64,000 bases of DNA from Thalassospira sp. ER-Se-21-Dark (GCF_017922435.1 NZ_VDEZ01000001.1:930001-994000); one strand, 5' to 3'. Positions 45,021 through 55,493 are shown, numbered from the stretch's first letter. The notes: generated by a model from the sequence alone, not told the origin. Numbers and translations are program-made.

Positions 45021-45902
45021 ATGCGGACATGGTTCAACACCCAGTCCGATGTGATGCGAGCAAGCTTTTTCGCGCTGTTTGCGGCCATTCTGGCGGCGTG
45101 TTTTACGCTCACCATCCGCTATGCCACCGAGGAACTGCATCCCTATCAGGCGGTGTTTTTACGCTTTGCCTTTGGCCTGATCCTGATTTTGCCGATGGTG
45201 ATGAAGCGCGGGATTGACAGCCTTGCCACCAAGCGCCTGCCTTTGTTTGGCTTGCGCGGGGTTTTGTCGGCCGCTGAAATGTGTTTGTGGTTCATGGCGG
45301 TTTTGTATTTGCCCCTTGCAGAGGCAACCACACTTAACTTCACCGTGCCGTTGTTTGGCACCATCCTGGCCGCAGTGATCTTGCGCGAACAGGTGCGCAT
45401 TCACCGCTGGCTTGCGATTTTTATCGGGTTTGTCGGTGTGGCCCTGATCATTCAGCCCGGTTCGGAAACCATGCAAGCGGCCAGCATTTTGCCGATTGCA
45501 GCCGCAATCTGCATGGCCAGTGCCGGGTTGATCACAAAGCGGTTGGTGGCAACTGAGTCCACGACATCGCTTTTGTTTTATCTGATGATCATCACCACAC
45601 CGGTTTCCCTGATCCCGGCTTTATTCGTCTGGCAGACGCCAAGCTGGTCTGCACTTGGCCTGATGGCGGTTGCAGCCCTGATGATGAATGTGATGCAGGT
45701 TTGTAATGTCAAAGCCCTGCAACTGGCCGATTACAGTTTCTTTGTCGGGTTTTCCTATTTGCGTTTGCCGATCATTGCGGTGCTGGCGCTGATTCTGTTT
45801 GGCGAAGTGCCCGATATCTGGATATTGCCCGGCGGGGCGATGATTATCGGGGCTGCGATCTATGTCGCACTGCGGGAACGCAAGCTTGCCAAGGCCAGAT
45901 AG
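45021..45902 (+). CDS. EamA-family transporter, tandem copy 3
   Basis: 293 residues from MRTWFNTQSDVMRASFFALFAAILAACFTLTIRYATEELHPYQAVFLRF. LAEATTLNFTVPLFGTILAAVILREQVRIHRW is nearly the same as copy 2, so copies 2 and 3 look like the more recent duplication. Starts four bases after copy 2. The three encode probably non-identical exporters from one transcript. Confidence 0.88.
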   Translation: MRTWFNTQSDVMRASFFALFAAILAACFTLTIRYATEELHPYQAVFLRFAFGLILILPMVMKRGIDSLATKRLPLFGLRGVLSAAEMCLWFMAVLYLPLAEATTLNFTVPLFGTILAAVILREQVRIHRWLAIFIGFVGVALIIQPGSETMQAASILPIAAAICMASAGLITKRLVATESTTSLLFYLMIITTPVSLIPALFVWQTPSWSALGLMAVAALMMNVMQVCNVKALQLADYSFFVGFSYLRLPIIAVLALILFGEVPDIWILPGGAMIIGAAIYVALRERKLAKAR

Positions 45903-45923
45903 GGTTTGGCGACGCGTCACCCA

Positions 45924-46535
45924 TCACCCGTCATATCCCCGCAAACTGTTATAGCGTGCGATTTGATCGGGGCTCAGGATTTCCGGGGTCTTGAGGTGGG
46001 TCGACAGATGAACATAGCGCAACCGGCCGAGACTTTGGGTGATGGTGTTTATCAGCCCTTCCAGTTCTTCTGCGGTCAGGCCGCCGGCCCTGAATGCCGC
46101 GTCCAAGGCAATTTCAGCCTCGATCAATCTGTTACCGGCAATGATCGCGTTTTCTTTCATGTCGGCATAAAGGGCGGTGATGGCGGCATGCTGATCTGAG
46201 GATAGCGGGATTTGATCAGAGAGTTCGAGTAAATGGGCCGGTCCCGGCACACCATTCAGTTCGGCGGCCTTGGCCAATCCCCAGCCGCCGCCCTTTTGCA
46301 ATTCAGCCATATCCTTGGCCGACAGGCTTTTGACCGGCCGATGTTGTTGGCCGACATAGGGGGATGGCGTGCTTGCGTCGCTGGCCATGTTACTGCCGTG
46401 CTCACCATTATCGGTGCCATGCATGTGAGCATTTCCCTGTGCATGGGCCGATAACGGGATGGTCAATCCAAGCAGGATCAACGCGGCAAATGCGACCCGG
46501 AATGCTGTTTGCGACAGGCGGGGGAGAACAAGCAT
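45924..46535 (-). CDS. CpxP/Spy-like periplasmic protein, possible metal or stress response
   Basis: 203 residues from MLVLPRLSQTAFRVAFAALILLGLTIPLSAHAQ, a clear signal peptide. The mature protein begins with a His/Met-rich stretch (GNAHMHGTDNGEHGSNM) suited to metal binding and ends in two helical hairpins with an LSPDQIARYNSLRGY motif like the LTxxQ motif of CpxP/Spy chaperones. Function is inferred only. Divergent from a Crp/Fnr-type regulator 59 bases away, which probably controls it. Longer starts are ruled out by the signal peptide. Confidence 0.68.
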   Translation of the reverse strand: MLVLPRLSQTAFRVAFAALILLGLTIPLSAHAQGNAHMHGTDNGEHGSNMASDASTPSPYVGQQHRPVKSLSAKDMAELQKGGGWGLAKAAELNGVPGPAHLLELSDQIPLSSDQHAAITALYADMKENAIIAGNRLIEAEIALDAAFRAGGLTAEELEGLINTITQSLGRLRYVHLSTHLKTPEILSPDQIARYNSLRGYDG

Positions 46536-46591
46536 GGCAACACCTTTTGGTTTGAATGAACGCCAAGCTTGAAACAGGTCAGCCAATTGCC

Positions 46592-46609
46592 ACATGATAG
46601 ATATCATGT
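46592..46609. promoter_or_regulatory. 18-bp palindrome between Crp/Fnr gene and periplasmic protein gene
   Basis: ACATGATA-GA-TATCATGT, 8-bp arms with a 2-base centre, covering the first codons of the regulator. It is 57 bases from the divergent signal-peptide gene. Fits an autoregulatory Crp/Fnr-type site. Confidence 0.55.
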
Positions 46610-47136
46610 CGGTATCAATCTTTGATCTTCTCAACCGTTTTCATGGCAGGCTGTATGATTACAGCCCGCCCAAGGTCCTGTTTCGCAAGGGCGACCCGGT
46701 CGAGCATCTTTTTCTTGTTCTCAGCGGGGAAGTGCGACTGGCGCGGTTTTTGGAAAACGGCGACGAGATTGTTTTGCAACGTGCGGGGCCAAACAGCGTT
46801 TTGGCAGAGGCATCACTGTTTTCGCATTACTACCATTGCGATGCTGTCTGCCATCAGGATGCGCAGGTCAAGATGATCCGCAAACATGATGTTGAAGCCC
46901 ATCTTGCTGATAACAATCAGATGGCACTTTCGCTTGCCGCGCATCTGGCGCGTGAGGTGCAGGCAACCCGCCAGCGAGCAGAGATTTTGCGGCTTCGAAC
47001 AGTGACTGAGCGGCTTGATGCCTGGATCGCCTGGCATGACGGGGTGCTGCCCGAAAAGGGTAATTGGCGGGTGATTGCCCTTGAAATCGGTGTCAGTCCC
47101 GAAGCGCTTTATCGCGAGATCGCCCAGCGCCGTTAA
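46594..47136 (+). CDS. Crp/Fnr-family transcriptional regulator
   Basis: 180 residues, short for the family. Cyclic-nucleotide-binding fold about 20-115 (LFRKGDPVEHLFLVLSGEVRLARF, NSVLAEASLFSH) joined to a reduced winged helix near the end (WRVIALEIGVSPEALYREIAQRR). An internal ATG at 46606 (MSVSIFDLLNRF) is an equal candidate; neither has a good ribosome site. No Fnr-type cysteine cluster is seen, so the signal is probably not oxygen through an iron-sulfur centre. Divergent from the CpxP-like gene. Confidence 0.82.
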   Translation: MIDIMSVSIFDLLNRFHGRLYDYSPPKVLFRKGDPVEHLFLVLSGEVRLARFLENGDEIVLQRAGPNSVLAEASLFSHYYHCDAVCHQDAQVKMIRKHDVEAHLADNNQMALSLAAHLAREVQATRQRAEILRLRTVTERLDAWIAWHDGVLPEKGNWRVIALEIGVSPEALYREIAQRR

Positions 47137-47200
47137 CCCTGATCTGAGGTGTCAATTTCGCACAGCCGACAAGGTTAAATCGGCGCTTGCCCGTTAAAGA

Positions 47201-47227
47201 TATAATTTGGTATACAAATACCAAATT
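47201..47227 (+). promoter_or_regulatory. -10 box and 24-bp inverted repeat operator of the SDR gene
   Basis: TATAAT at 47201-47206 is overlapped by the dyad AATTTGGTAT-ACAA-ATACCAAATT arms at 47204-47213 and 47218-47227. An operator at the -10/+1 region implies repression. The TTGGTAT half-site is of the kind bound by GntR/FadR-type regulators. No regulator is adjacent. The SDR ATG follows 34 bases later. Confidence 0.65.
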
Positions 47228-47261
47228 AATCAGAAGAGCGCGCGTCGGGAGGCTTCACGTC

Positions 47262-48023
47262 ATGCAAATCAAGGGTTCGATTGCCATTGTTACCGGGGCT
47301 GCATCCGGTCTTGGCGCGGCAACCGCCGAGACACTGGCGAGTGCCGGGGCACGGATTGCGGCATTTGATCTGAATGAAGAGGGTGCCAAGGCCACAGCCG
47401 AGAAATTGGGTGGTGTTGGCTATGGCGTTGATGTTTCCAATGCCGAAAGTGTCGAGCAGGCGGTTGCAAAGGTGCAGGCGGATCTCGGCACGCCATCGAT
47501 CCTTGTGAATTGTGCCGGGATCGTGCACGGCGAACGGATTGTCGGGCGCGAAGGCCCGGCCGATCTGGCCGCGTTTTCCAAGGTGATTACCGTCAATCTG
47601 ATCGGCACATTTAACATGATGCGGGTTGCCGCCAATGCGATGAGCCAGAATGACCCGAATGATGCTGGTGAACGCGGGGTGATTATCAACACCGCATCGA
47701 TCGCGGCCTTCGAAGGGCAGATTGGACAGGCGGCCTACGCCGCGTCCAAGGGTGGGGTGGCATCCCTTACTCTGCCCGCCGCACGTGAATTGGCGCGCCA
47801 CGGTATCCGGGTGGTATCCATCGCACCGGGTCTGTTTGGCACGCCGATGTTAAAGGGCCTGCCTGACGAGGTTCAGGAAAGCCTGGCTGCCAATACGCCG
47901 TTCCCGAAACGGTTGGGCGACCCGTATGAATATGGCCGTCTGGCGATGCATATCTGTGAAAATGAAATGATCAATGGCGAGACCATTCGCATTGATGGCG
48001 CGGTCCGGCTGGAACCGAAATAG
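47262..48023 (+). CDS. SDR dehydrogenase, 3-hydroxyacyl-CoA dehydrogenase type II-like
   Basis: 253 residues. TGAASGLG NAD site at 11-18, NCAG near 86, catalytic Ser in NTASIAAFEGQIGQAAYAASKGG with Y-A-A-S-K. The pattern IAPGLFGTPMLKGLPDEVQESL resembles 17-beta-HSD10/type II 3-hydroxyacyl-CoA dehydrogenases, acting in branched-chain or short-chain acyl-CoA oxidation. GGGAGG precedes the ATG and settles the start. It has its own promoter with a strong operator. Confidence 0.85.
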   Translation: MQIKGSIAIVTGAASGLGAATAETLASAGARIAAFDLNEEGAKATAEKLGGVGYGVDVSNAESVEQAVAKVQADLGTPSILVNCAGIVHGERIVGREGPADLAAFSKVITVNLIGTFNMMRVAANAMSQNDPNDAGERGVIINTASIAAFEGQIGQAAYAASKGGVASLTLPAARELARHGIRVVSIAPGLFGTPMLKGLPDEVQESLAANTPFPKRLGDPYEYGRLAMHICENEMINGETIRIDGAVRLEPK

Positions 48024-48059
48024 TCCCACACGATTTCGTTTCTTTATTCCGCAGCCAAT

Positions 48060-48089
48060 GCGCCCTGCCGTCCCCCAGCGGCAGGGCGC
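48060..48089. terminator. Hairpin between convergent SDR and pterin dehydratase genes
   Basis: Perfect 11-bp GC-rich stem GCGCCCTGCCG / CGGCAGGGCGC with an 8-base loop. No T run on either side, so its role as terminator is less certain than its structure. Confidence 0.5.
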
Positions 48090-48106
48090 AATCCATTTGG
48101 CAGGGC

Positions 48107-48397
48107 TTATTGACCAGAAGCCGTTTGGCAGAAGGTCGCCAGATCAATGTCCTTTTGCGTGACACCCCCGGCATCATGGGTGGTCAGCGTCATTTCGACC
48201 TTGTTATAGACATTGAACCATTCGGGATGGTGATCCATTTTGTCGGCCATCAGTGCCACCCGCGTCATGAAGCCAAACGCGGCATTGAAATCGCCAAACT
48301 TGTAGACGCGCTTGATCGAAAGCCCGTCATCGGCAAGCGTCCAGCCCGGAAGATCGGTCAGCGCCTTTTCGATGGTGGATTTTTCAAGTTTGCTCAT
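48107..48397 (-). CDS. phhB: 4a-hydroxytetrahydrobiopterin dehydratase
   Basis: 96 residues, full PCD length. [60 protein letters not shown] contains the active-site H-H-P-E and later His. It regenerates pterin cofactor after phenylalanine hydroxylase turnover. AAGGAGG eight bases before the ATG fixes the start. No phenylalanine hydroxylase gene is in the window. Confidence 0.94.
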   Translation of the reverse strand: MSKLEKSTIEKALTDLPGWTLADDGLSIKRVYKFGDFNAAFGFMTRVALMADKMDHHPEWFNVYNKVEMTLTTHDAGGVTQKDIDLATFCQTASGQ

Positions 48398-48474
48398 ATC
48401 TTGTGCCTCCTTAATGTTGGCCACTTGTCTTCTGGGCGCATTGGAACATAAAAACCAGCGCAACCCAAATCTGT

Positions 48475-49110
48475 CTATGTCAGCAAGCCTTGCACGCGTG
48501 ATTGCAGCACCGGCAAAAGGTCGGCCTCAAACCACGGGTTCTTTTTCATCCAGGCGGTGTTGCGCCAGCTTGGATGGGGCATGGGCAGGATGTCGTCGGG
48601 CAGGAAATCGGCAAACCGATGCACGGTTTCGGTCATGGTTTTGGCCCGGCGCGAACCAAGATAGCGTTCCTGCGCATATTTCCCGATCAGAAGCGTCAGG
48701 CCGATATTGGGTAAATGGCGCATAAGGGCATCATGCCATGTCGGCGCGCATTCCGGACGGGGCGGCAGATCACCACCACGATCAAAGCGTCCGGGATAAC
48801 AAAACCCCATCGGCATGATGGCGAGTTTGGCCGGATCATAAAAATCATCGACCGAAAGTCCCAACCAATCGCGCAAGCGATCCCCGGACGCATCGTTCCA
48901 CGGCAGACCGGTTTCATGCACGCGTGTGCCGGGGGCCTGCCCGATCACAAGGATACGCGCCGATTTTGCCATGCGCACCACCGGGCGCGGCCCAAGTGGC
49001 AAGTGTTCGGCACAAATCCGGCAGGCCCGGACCTCAGACAGCAACCGATCAAGGGCGGCATCGCCGCCCATCGGATCAATTTCAGGCAGTTTTCCGGTTA
49101 GCCCCGGCAT
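48475..49110 (-). CDS. Uracil-DNA glycosylase family protein
   Basis: 211 residues. [55 protein letters not shown] shows the family motif 1 (GQAPGxxxxxxGxPW) and HPSWRNTAW the His-containing motif 3. Resembles the COG1573-like branch that lacks the iron-sulfur cysteines. Probably DNA-repair, substrate unproven. Three bases after the GST gene, with GAGGTG as ribosome site, so co-transcribed. Confidence 0.82.
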   Translation of the reverse strand: MPGLTGKLPEIDPMGGDAALDRLLSEVRACRICAEHLPLGPRPVVRMAKSARILVIGQAPGTRVHETGLPWNDASGDRLRDWLGLSVDDFYDPAKLAIMPMGFCYPGRFDRGGDLPPRPECAPTWHDALMRHLPNIGLTLLIGKYAQERYLGSRRAKTMTETVHRFADFLPDDILPMPHPSWRNTAWMKKNPWFEADLLPVLQSRVQGLLT

Positions 49111-49113
49111 GGG

Positions 49114-49773
49114 CTATTTCACCTCGGCATCGTCAATCACCCATTCCTCGGCTGCGGCATCGGCGTACCATTCCTTCATTTCCGGCAGGGCAAGGATGGT
49201 TTCCATATAGGCATTGCCGATCGGATCAAGGCTTACGCCATAGGTTTTGAACCTTGTTACCACCGGGGCAAACATGGCGTCCGCAATCGAGAAATGGCCA
49301 AACAGGAAATCACCGCCCTGCCCGAATTGGGTGCGGCACATCTTGAAGATTTCAGTGATGCGGTTGATGTCCTTGTCCACGCCTTCATTGCGCCCCAGAC
49401 CGGGCAGGCTTTTGCGGCAATTCATCGGCATGGAGCTTCGCAAAGGCCCAAACCCGCCATGCATTTCAAGCGAGACGGCACGCGCGATTGCCCGCACATC
49501 GATATCAAGCGGCCAGAGCATGGTGTCTGGCTGGCTGTCGGCGATGTATTCGAGAATGCCAAGCGCCTCCCATATGGTTTTGGTGCCATCAAAGTAGGCC
49601 GGGACCTTGGCCGTGGGCGAAAAGACCGGCGCCTTGGCATGCCATTCTTCGGAGCGGAGCGGAACGAGCTTTTCCTCGAACGCCACACCGGCGACGCGCA
49701 GGCCAAGCCAGGCGCGCAGCGACCAGGAGGAATAGTTTTTATTGCCGATATAAAGCACAGGAAGGTTTTGCAT
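49114..49773 (-). CDS. Glutathione S-transferase family protein
   Basis: 219 residues: thioredoxin-like N-domain (1-80; LYIGNKNYSSWSLRAWLGL, VPAYFDGTKTIWEALGILEYI) and helical C-domain (90-210; GHFSIADAMFAPVVTRF). Candidate catalytic Ser is in SSWSLR. Detoxification or stress enzyme. First gene of a two-gene unit with the UDG-like protein. Confidence 0.88.
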   Translation of the reverse strand: MQNLPVLYIGNKNYSSWSLRAWLGLRVAGVAFEEKLVPLRSEEWHAKAPVFSPTAKVPAYFDGTKTIWEALGILEYIADSQPDTMLWPLDIDVRAIARAVSLEMHGGFGPLRSSMPMNCRKSLPGLGRNEGVDKDINRITEIFKMCRTQFGQGGDFLFGHFSIADAMFAPVVTRFKTYGVSLDPIGNAYMETILALPEMKEWYADAAAEEWVIDDAEVK

Positions 49774-50073
49774 GCTGGGACCTTTGGCGGTTGGCGCGGT
49801 TGGTGCGTTTGATGACAGCGGTAAATACTATCTGGCCTTTGGGTGCTGTGTTCAAGCGCGACATTGCGCAGGCCATTGCAAACAATCACACCCGATGATG
49901 TGAATGCGTTTTGACCGCGGGGGATGGCAGCCGTAAGATCGGGTCACATATCTTGTGAACACATATTGCCGGTGCATCTTGGTTGGGCAGTTGGTCTTTG
50001 GCCGCTGCCCTTTCAGTCGACCGTCACGTATCACCAATCACTCGTCACCCGTCACCAGCAGGGATGCCTTAAA
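49774..50073. other. Gap upstream of the aminopeptidase, with CGTCAC repeats
   Basis: About 300 bases shared by the divergent GST and aminopeptidase. Near 50020-50060 short repeats of CGTCACC / ATCACC follow one another; a similar run (TCACCCATCACCCGTCA) occurs at about 45917-45933 after the EamA array. No gene was seen, though the reading frame of the aminopeptidase stays open through part of it. Confidence 0.4.
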
Positions 50074-51474
50074 TTGTACGACCACATCATCGCCAACGAT
50101 CCTTCTGCCAACCCGACCCCGATCACCCCGATTGCCGAAAGCGGTTTTGAAAGCTGGCTTGCCCAGCAGCCGGACGCGACCAAGTCATGGATTGCCGCCA
50201 ACAGCTTTGAGGGCAAGCGTGGCTCGCAGCTTTTGCTTCCCGGTAAAGATGGCGCCGTTGGCACTGTTCTGGTTGGCTATGTTGATGATGCCAAGGCGAT
50301 CTGGGATTTTGCCGGTTTGCCAAATGCCCTTCCGGCCGGGACCTATGCACTTTCTGATGATCTGACGGATAAGGATGATCTTTATGAAAAGGCCGCCCTT
50401 GGACTTTATCTGGGCGGGTACCGGTTTGATCGCTATCGCAAGGATGACGGCAAAAAGGACAAGCGCGCCAAAATCGCCCTGCATGACATTGAGGCCGCCA
50501 AGCGGGCAGAGAATATTGCACGCGGCATCGGCCTTGCGCGCGATCTGATCAATGTGCCGGCCAATGACATGGGCCCGGCCGAACTTGAAGAAGCCGCCAG
50601 AGGCCTTGGTGCGGAATTTGGTGCCAAGGTCAGCGCAATTGTCGGTGAAGAGCTGCTGAAGCAAAACTTCCCGGCGATTTATACGGTCGGCCATGGCAGC
50701 GACCGCGACCCGCGCCTGATCGACCTTACATGGGGCGATGAAAGTGCGCCGAAAATCACGCTGGTCGGTAAGGGTGTGTGTTTTGACACCGGCGGCTATG
50801 ATCTGAAACCATCGAGCAACATGCTTTTGATGAAAAAAGACATGGGCGGTTCGGCGCAGGTTCTTGGCCTGGCACGCATGATCATGGCGGCCGACCTTCC
50901 GGTAAGGTTGCGCGTTCTGATCCCGGCGGTTGAAAACATGGTGTCGGGTCGTGCCTATCGCCCGAGTGATATTTTGCAAACCCGCAAGGGCATCACGGTC
51001 GAGGTCGGCAATACCGACGCCGAAGGACGCATCGTTCTTTCCGATGCCCTGACCGAGGCGGCATCGGAAGACCCGGACATGCTGCTTGATTTCGCGACCC
51101 TGACGGGGGCGGCACGTGTTGCCCTTGGCCTTGGGTTGCCTGCCTTGTTTTCCAATGATGATGATCTGGCCAACGGGTTGATGGAAACCGGGATGGCCGA
51201 AAATGATCCGCTGTGGCGTTTGCCGCTTTGGGATGATTATCGCAGCCAGCTTGATAGCAAGGCAGCCGACATGAACAACATTTCCGGCAGCCCGTTTGGC
51301 GGCGCGATCATTGCCGCCCTGTTCCTCGATCGCTTTGCCGAGGGAGCCAAAAGCTGGGCGCATATCGATCTGATGGCCTGGAACCCGGCTGACCGTCCCG
51401 GTCGCCCGACCGGTGGCGAAGCACAGGGCATCCGGGCCGCCTTCAAGCTGATCAAGGATCGTTACGGTAAGTAA
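50074..51474 (+). CDS. Leucyl aminopeptidase, M17 family
   Basis: 466 residues if translation begins at TTG 50074, with AGGG about eight bases upstream; no suitable ATG exists except one 50 codons earlier in non-coding-looking repeats. The catalytic domain has VGKGVCFDTGGYDLKPSSNMLLMKKDMGG, NTDAEGRIVLSDALTEAA (the M17 signature with metal-binding Asp/Glu and Arg) and MNNISGSPFGGAIIAALFL. The two-metal enzyme trims N-terminal residues from peptides in the cytosol. Confidence 0.9.
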   Translation: MYDHIIANDPSANPTPITPIAESGFESWLAQQPDATKSWIAANSFEGKRGSQLLLPGKDGAVGTVLVGYVDDAKAIWDFAGLPNALPAGTYALSDDLTDKDDLYEKAALGLYLGGYRFDRYRKDDGKKDKRAKIALHDIEAAKRAENIARGIGLARDLINVPANDMGPAELEEAARGLGAEFGAKVSAIVGEELLKQNFPAIYTVGHGSDRDPRLIDLTWGDESAPKITLVGKGVCFDTGGYDLKPSSNMLLMKKDMGGSAQVLGLARMIMAADLPVRLRVLIPAVENMVSGRAYRPSDILQTRKGITVEVGNTDAEGRIVLSDALTEAASEDPDMLLDFATLTGAARVALGLGLPALFSNDDDLANGLMETGMAENDPLWRLPLWDDYRSQLDSKAADMNNISGSPFGGAIIAALFLDRFAEGAKSWAHIDLMAWNPADRPGRPTGGEAQGIRAAFKLIKDRYGK

Positions 51475-51510
51475 ACTAACCACAAATTCAATTTTTTGGT
51501 AATTAGGCCT

Positions 51511-51553
51511 TTGACATCATGGCAGGGGTCAGGTAGAGATTACGTATTCGTAA
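51511..51553 (+). promoter_or_regulatory. Promoter and dyad upstream of the MarR-type gene
   Basis: TTGACA (51511-51516), 17-base spacer, TAGAGA (51534-51539), then the dyad TTACG-TATT-CGTAA (51540-51553) at the expected transcript start. Suggests autoregulation by the downstream winged-helix protein. Confidence 0.5.
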
Positions 51554-51576
51554 CAAATAAATTGTTGGGCACGAAC

Positions 51577-51924
51577 ATGTCGATCGAGATCAAACCGTCT
51601 CAGGCGCTTGACCTTTGGCGTATCGCGATTGTTGAGAGTGTGCGTCGGGACTCCCCCGACCTGTCGGCCCGACAGATGGCCTTGTTGCTCAGCGTCTACC
51701 TGACCCCGGCCCCGCATACGGTGCGCGGCCTTTCCGAGGCACTTAATATCTCCAAGCCGGCCATTACCCGTGCACTTGATCGTCTGAGCTCGCTTGGCAT
51801 GGTCAAACGCAAGGTCGATGAAGAAGATCGCCGTTCGGTTCTGGTTCAGCGGACGGTCAAGGGATCGGTCTTCCTGCGTGAATTTGGCGATATCATCGTC
51901 GGTGCCGGTCTCGAGAGCGAATAA
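51577..51924 (+). CDS. Small MarR-type winged-helix regulator
   Basis: 115 residues from MSIEIKPSQALDLWRIAIVESVRRD. Winged helix about 35-95: HTVRGLSEALNISKPAITRALDRLSSLGMVKRKVDEEDRRSVLV. It lacks the long C-terminal dimer helix of full MarR proteins. No target is encoded beside it besides the aminopeptidase upstream and a LysE exporter in opposite orientation. Confidence 0.8.
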   Translation: MSIEIKPSQALDLWRIAIVESVRRDSPDLSARQMALLLSVYLTPAPHTVRGLSEALNISKPAITRALDRLSSLGMVKRKVDEEDRRSVLVQRTVKGSVFLREFGDIIVGAGLESE

Positions 51925-52207
51925 TCCGGCCCCAGAAACAACCAAGAACAAATCGACAAGCGCCTGACGCCAGTCCGAAATTGACGCTCAAAGCCCGTTT
52001 CCAAGGCCACGTTTCGCAAAATCGGCCAGTTAGGGCAGCAAAACTTCCCCATTTTAAATGCAGCAAATCTGATATGGCAAAAAATCGCCATATACAGACC
52101 GGTTGGTTTGTATCTGCGCCAATTGACATGTTATGCGCACTCTGTTTTCCCGTCTGATATCAACGATTTATCGGAAATTCTAATGCAAAAGACCGGGCAA
52201 AACGACG

Positions 52208-52915
52208 TTATGGCGCCAGTTGGTGGTTTATCGCCTGTGCCGGGACCGGGTGGGTGTCTGCCATGGTTTCGGGCACCTCAATCAACGCCAAAAGCCCCGC
52301 AGCAACGATCAAAACGCCACCTGACAGCCGTGCAATGACGTTATTGCCGCCGCGACGCACCAGCCACGGCATCAGTTTTGCAGCCCCCATCGCGTAAATC
52401 ATTACGAAACTGTAATCAAGTGTCACGAAGGTTGCGCCAAGGATAAGAAGTTGTGGTGCGAGGGGCTGACCAGGATCAATGAATTGCGGAAACAGCGCCC
52501 CGAAAAACGCAATCGCCTTGGGATTTCCAGCTGCGACCAGAAAGCCTTCACGGAACAGGTGCAGCCCGTTTGCTGGCTCAAACCCCACCTGATTATTCGT
52601 TTCGATACCGGTCTTGATACTGATTTCCCTGGGCTTGCGAAGGAATGACATCAACCCGATGACGAGCAGAAAACCAACACCACACCATTTGACAATGGCA
52701 AAGGCAGTTGCCGATGTCGCCAGTACAGCGCCCAAACCAAGGGCCGCAATCAGCATCTGGATCATGTTGGCGGTGACATCCCCCAAGGCCGTCATCAAGG
52801 TCGGGCGTGCACCATAACGTAGCGCATGTGACATGCCGATCAGGATGCTGGGGCCGGGCGACATCACGACGAGGAAGACAAGAAGGGTGAAACTGAGCCA
52901 GATTTCAAACGACAT
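52208..52915 (-). CDS. LysE/RhtB-family exporter
   Basis: 235 residues, six helices: MSFEIWLSFTLLVFLVVMSPGPSILIGMSH with SPGPS motif, and GFLVAAGNPKAIAFFGALFPQFIDP. Third LysE-type exporter of the window. The C-terminal tail past residue 215 is polar. Monocistronic in the 2-kb space between the MarR gene and the exported protein at 53072. Confidence 0.87.
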   Translation of the reverse strand: MSFEIWLSFTLLVFLVVMSPGPSILIGMSHALRYGARPTLMTALGDVTANMIQMLIAALGLGAVLATSATAFAIVKWCGVGFLLVIGLMSFLRKPREISIKTGIETNNQVGFEPANGLHLFREGFLVAAGNPKAIAFFGALFPQFIDPGQPLAPQLLILGATFVTLDYSFVMIYAMGAAKLMPWLVRRGGNNVIARLSGGVLIVAAGLLALIEVPETMADTHPVPAQAINHQLAP

Positions 52916-53012
52916 GGCGGGGCAACTTTAGTGGCAACTCTGATGACAAGTCTGGTGACGTTGCCCCCGGATATCACAGCAGCAAGGATCGACAAGTGCC
53001 CGTTTGACAATG

Positions 53013-53040
53013 GCCCATGCGCAGGCTGCGCCGCATGGGC
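53013..53040 (-). terminator. Hairpin after the exported protein gene
   Basis: 9-bp stem GCCCATGCG / CGCATGGGC with a 10-base loop, 32 bases after the stop on the - strand. It has no T run, so this is only a candidate terminator. Confidence 0.4.
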
Positions 53041-53071
53041 ATCGATACGCACATCACGGTGGGGATTTTGG

Positions 53072-53764
53072 TTATTTGCGCGGCTTGGCGTCACCCGGCC
53101 AGAAGTCATAGAACATGCGGATCTGAACCGAGCGCAGGGTATCGGGGGGCAGGACGCCCTGACCGGTACGCAGAAGCTTGTTTTGCAGGGCGGCGAAATA
53201 GCGGTTTGAAACCGGCTGGAACGGGCTGAAAGGTGGTTCCTTGGCAATTTCCTCGCCATTTTCTTCGGCCAGTTTGGCGGCTTCGGCCTCGGCGGCGAGT
53301 TCTTCCTCGGTCTTTGGGGGGGGTGGCGGCAGAAGGCCGGGGGCTGTGTATTTAAAGCCGCGCTTGCCCGGTTCGCGGTTTTCAAAGCGTTGCTCGGTAT
53401 CGCGATACATCAGGCGTTGCAGATCGATCAGAAAGGCATTGATGACCTTGGGCAGACGTTGTTCGATAACGTCCACTGCCTGCCTGTTGGTGGCTTCCAG
53501 CCAGATGTTGAAAACGATCTGACGAATGGTGCCGCTGTTGCGCAAGACCACCGTCAGCGACACCGGATCAGGCACAACAACCGTATCGGGTATTTCAGGA
53601 ACGGCTGGTTCTTTGGGTTCTTCGGTGTTGGCTTTGTCCGCGGACGCCGTGCTGGCACGGGCCGAAGGGATCGCCATTGAAAATACAGCAAAGCACAGAG
53701 CCATGAACAGCACATGGCCGCAAAGACGATGTCCGGTTCGATTTTTGATCGCACGTGACAACAT
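53072..53764 (-). CDS. Exported protein of unknown function, weakly FliL-like
   Basis: 230 residues. Hydrophobic N-terminal segment (about 16-35) is a signal peptide or anchor (SARAS). Residues about 60-130 read VPDPVSLTVVLRNSGTIRQIVFNIWLEATNRQAVDVIEQRLPKVINAFLIDLQRLM, beta-strand then long helix, which recalls the FliL/stomatin-like fold of flagellar basal-body proteins, but this is weak. A proline-rich PPPPP-KTEEELAAEAEAAKLAEE stretch follows. 77 bases after yejF; it may or may not share that transcript. Confidence 0.55.
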   Translation of the reverse strand: MLSRAIKNRTGHRLCGHVLFMALCFAVFSMAIPSARASTASADKANTEEPKEPAVPEIPDTVVVPDPVSLTVVLRNSGTIRQIVFNIWLEATNRQAVDVIEQRLPKVINAFLIDLQRLMYRDTEQRFENREPGKRGFKYTAPGLLPPPPPKTEEELAAEAEAAKLAEENGEEIAKEPPFSPFQPVSNRYFAALQNKLLRTGQGVLPPDTLRSVQIRMFYDFWPGDAKPRK

Positions 53765-53847
53765 ATTCAACCTTAAACCTGCCTTTATAGTCCTGTTATT
53801 ATTGCCTTTTCATATGTTGTACCCGATCTCGATCAGGAATGCTGCCC

Positions 53848-55482
<1,635 letters not shown>

Positions 55483-55493
55483 TGTCCTACTCC

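Noticed and set aside
53072..53764. Flagellar FliL annotation for the exported protein
   Set aside because: Only fold-level resemblance in one segment and no flagellar genes nearby; left as unknown function.
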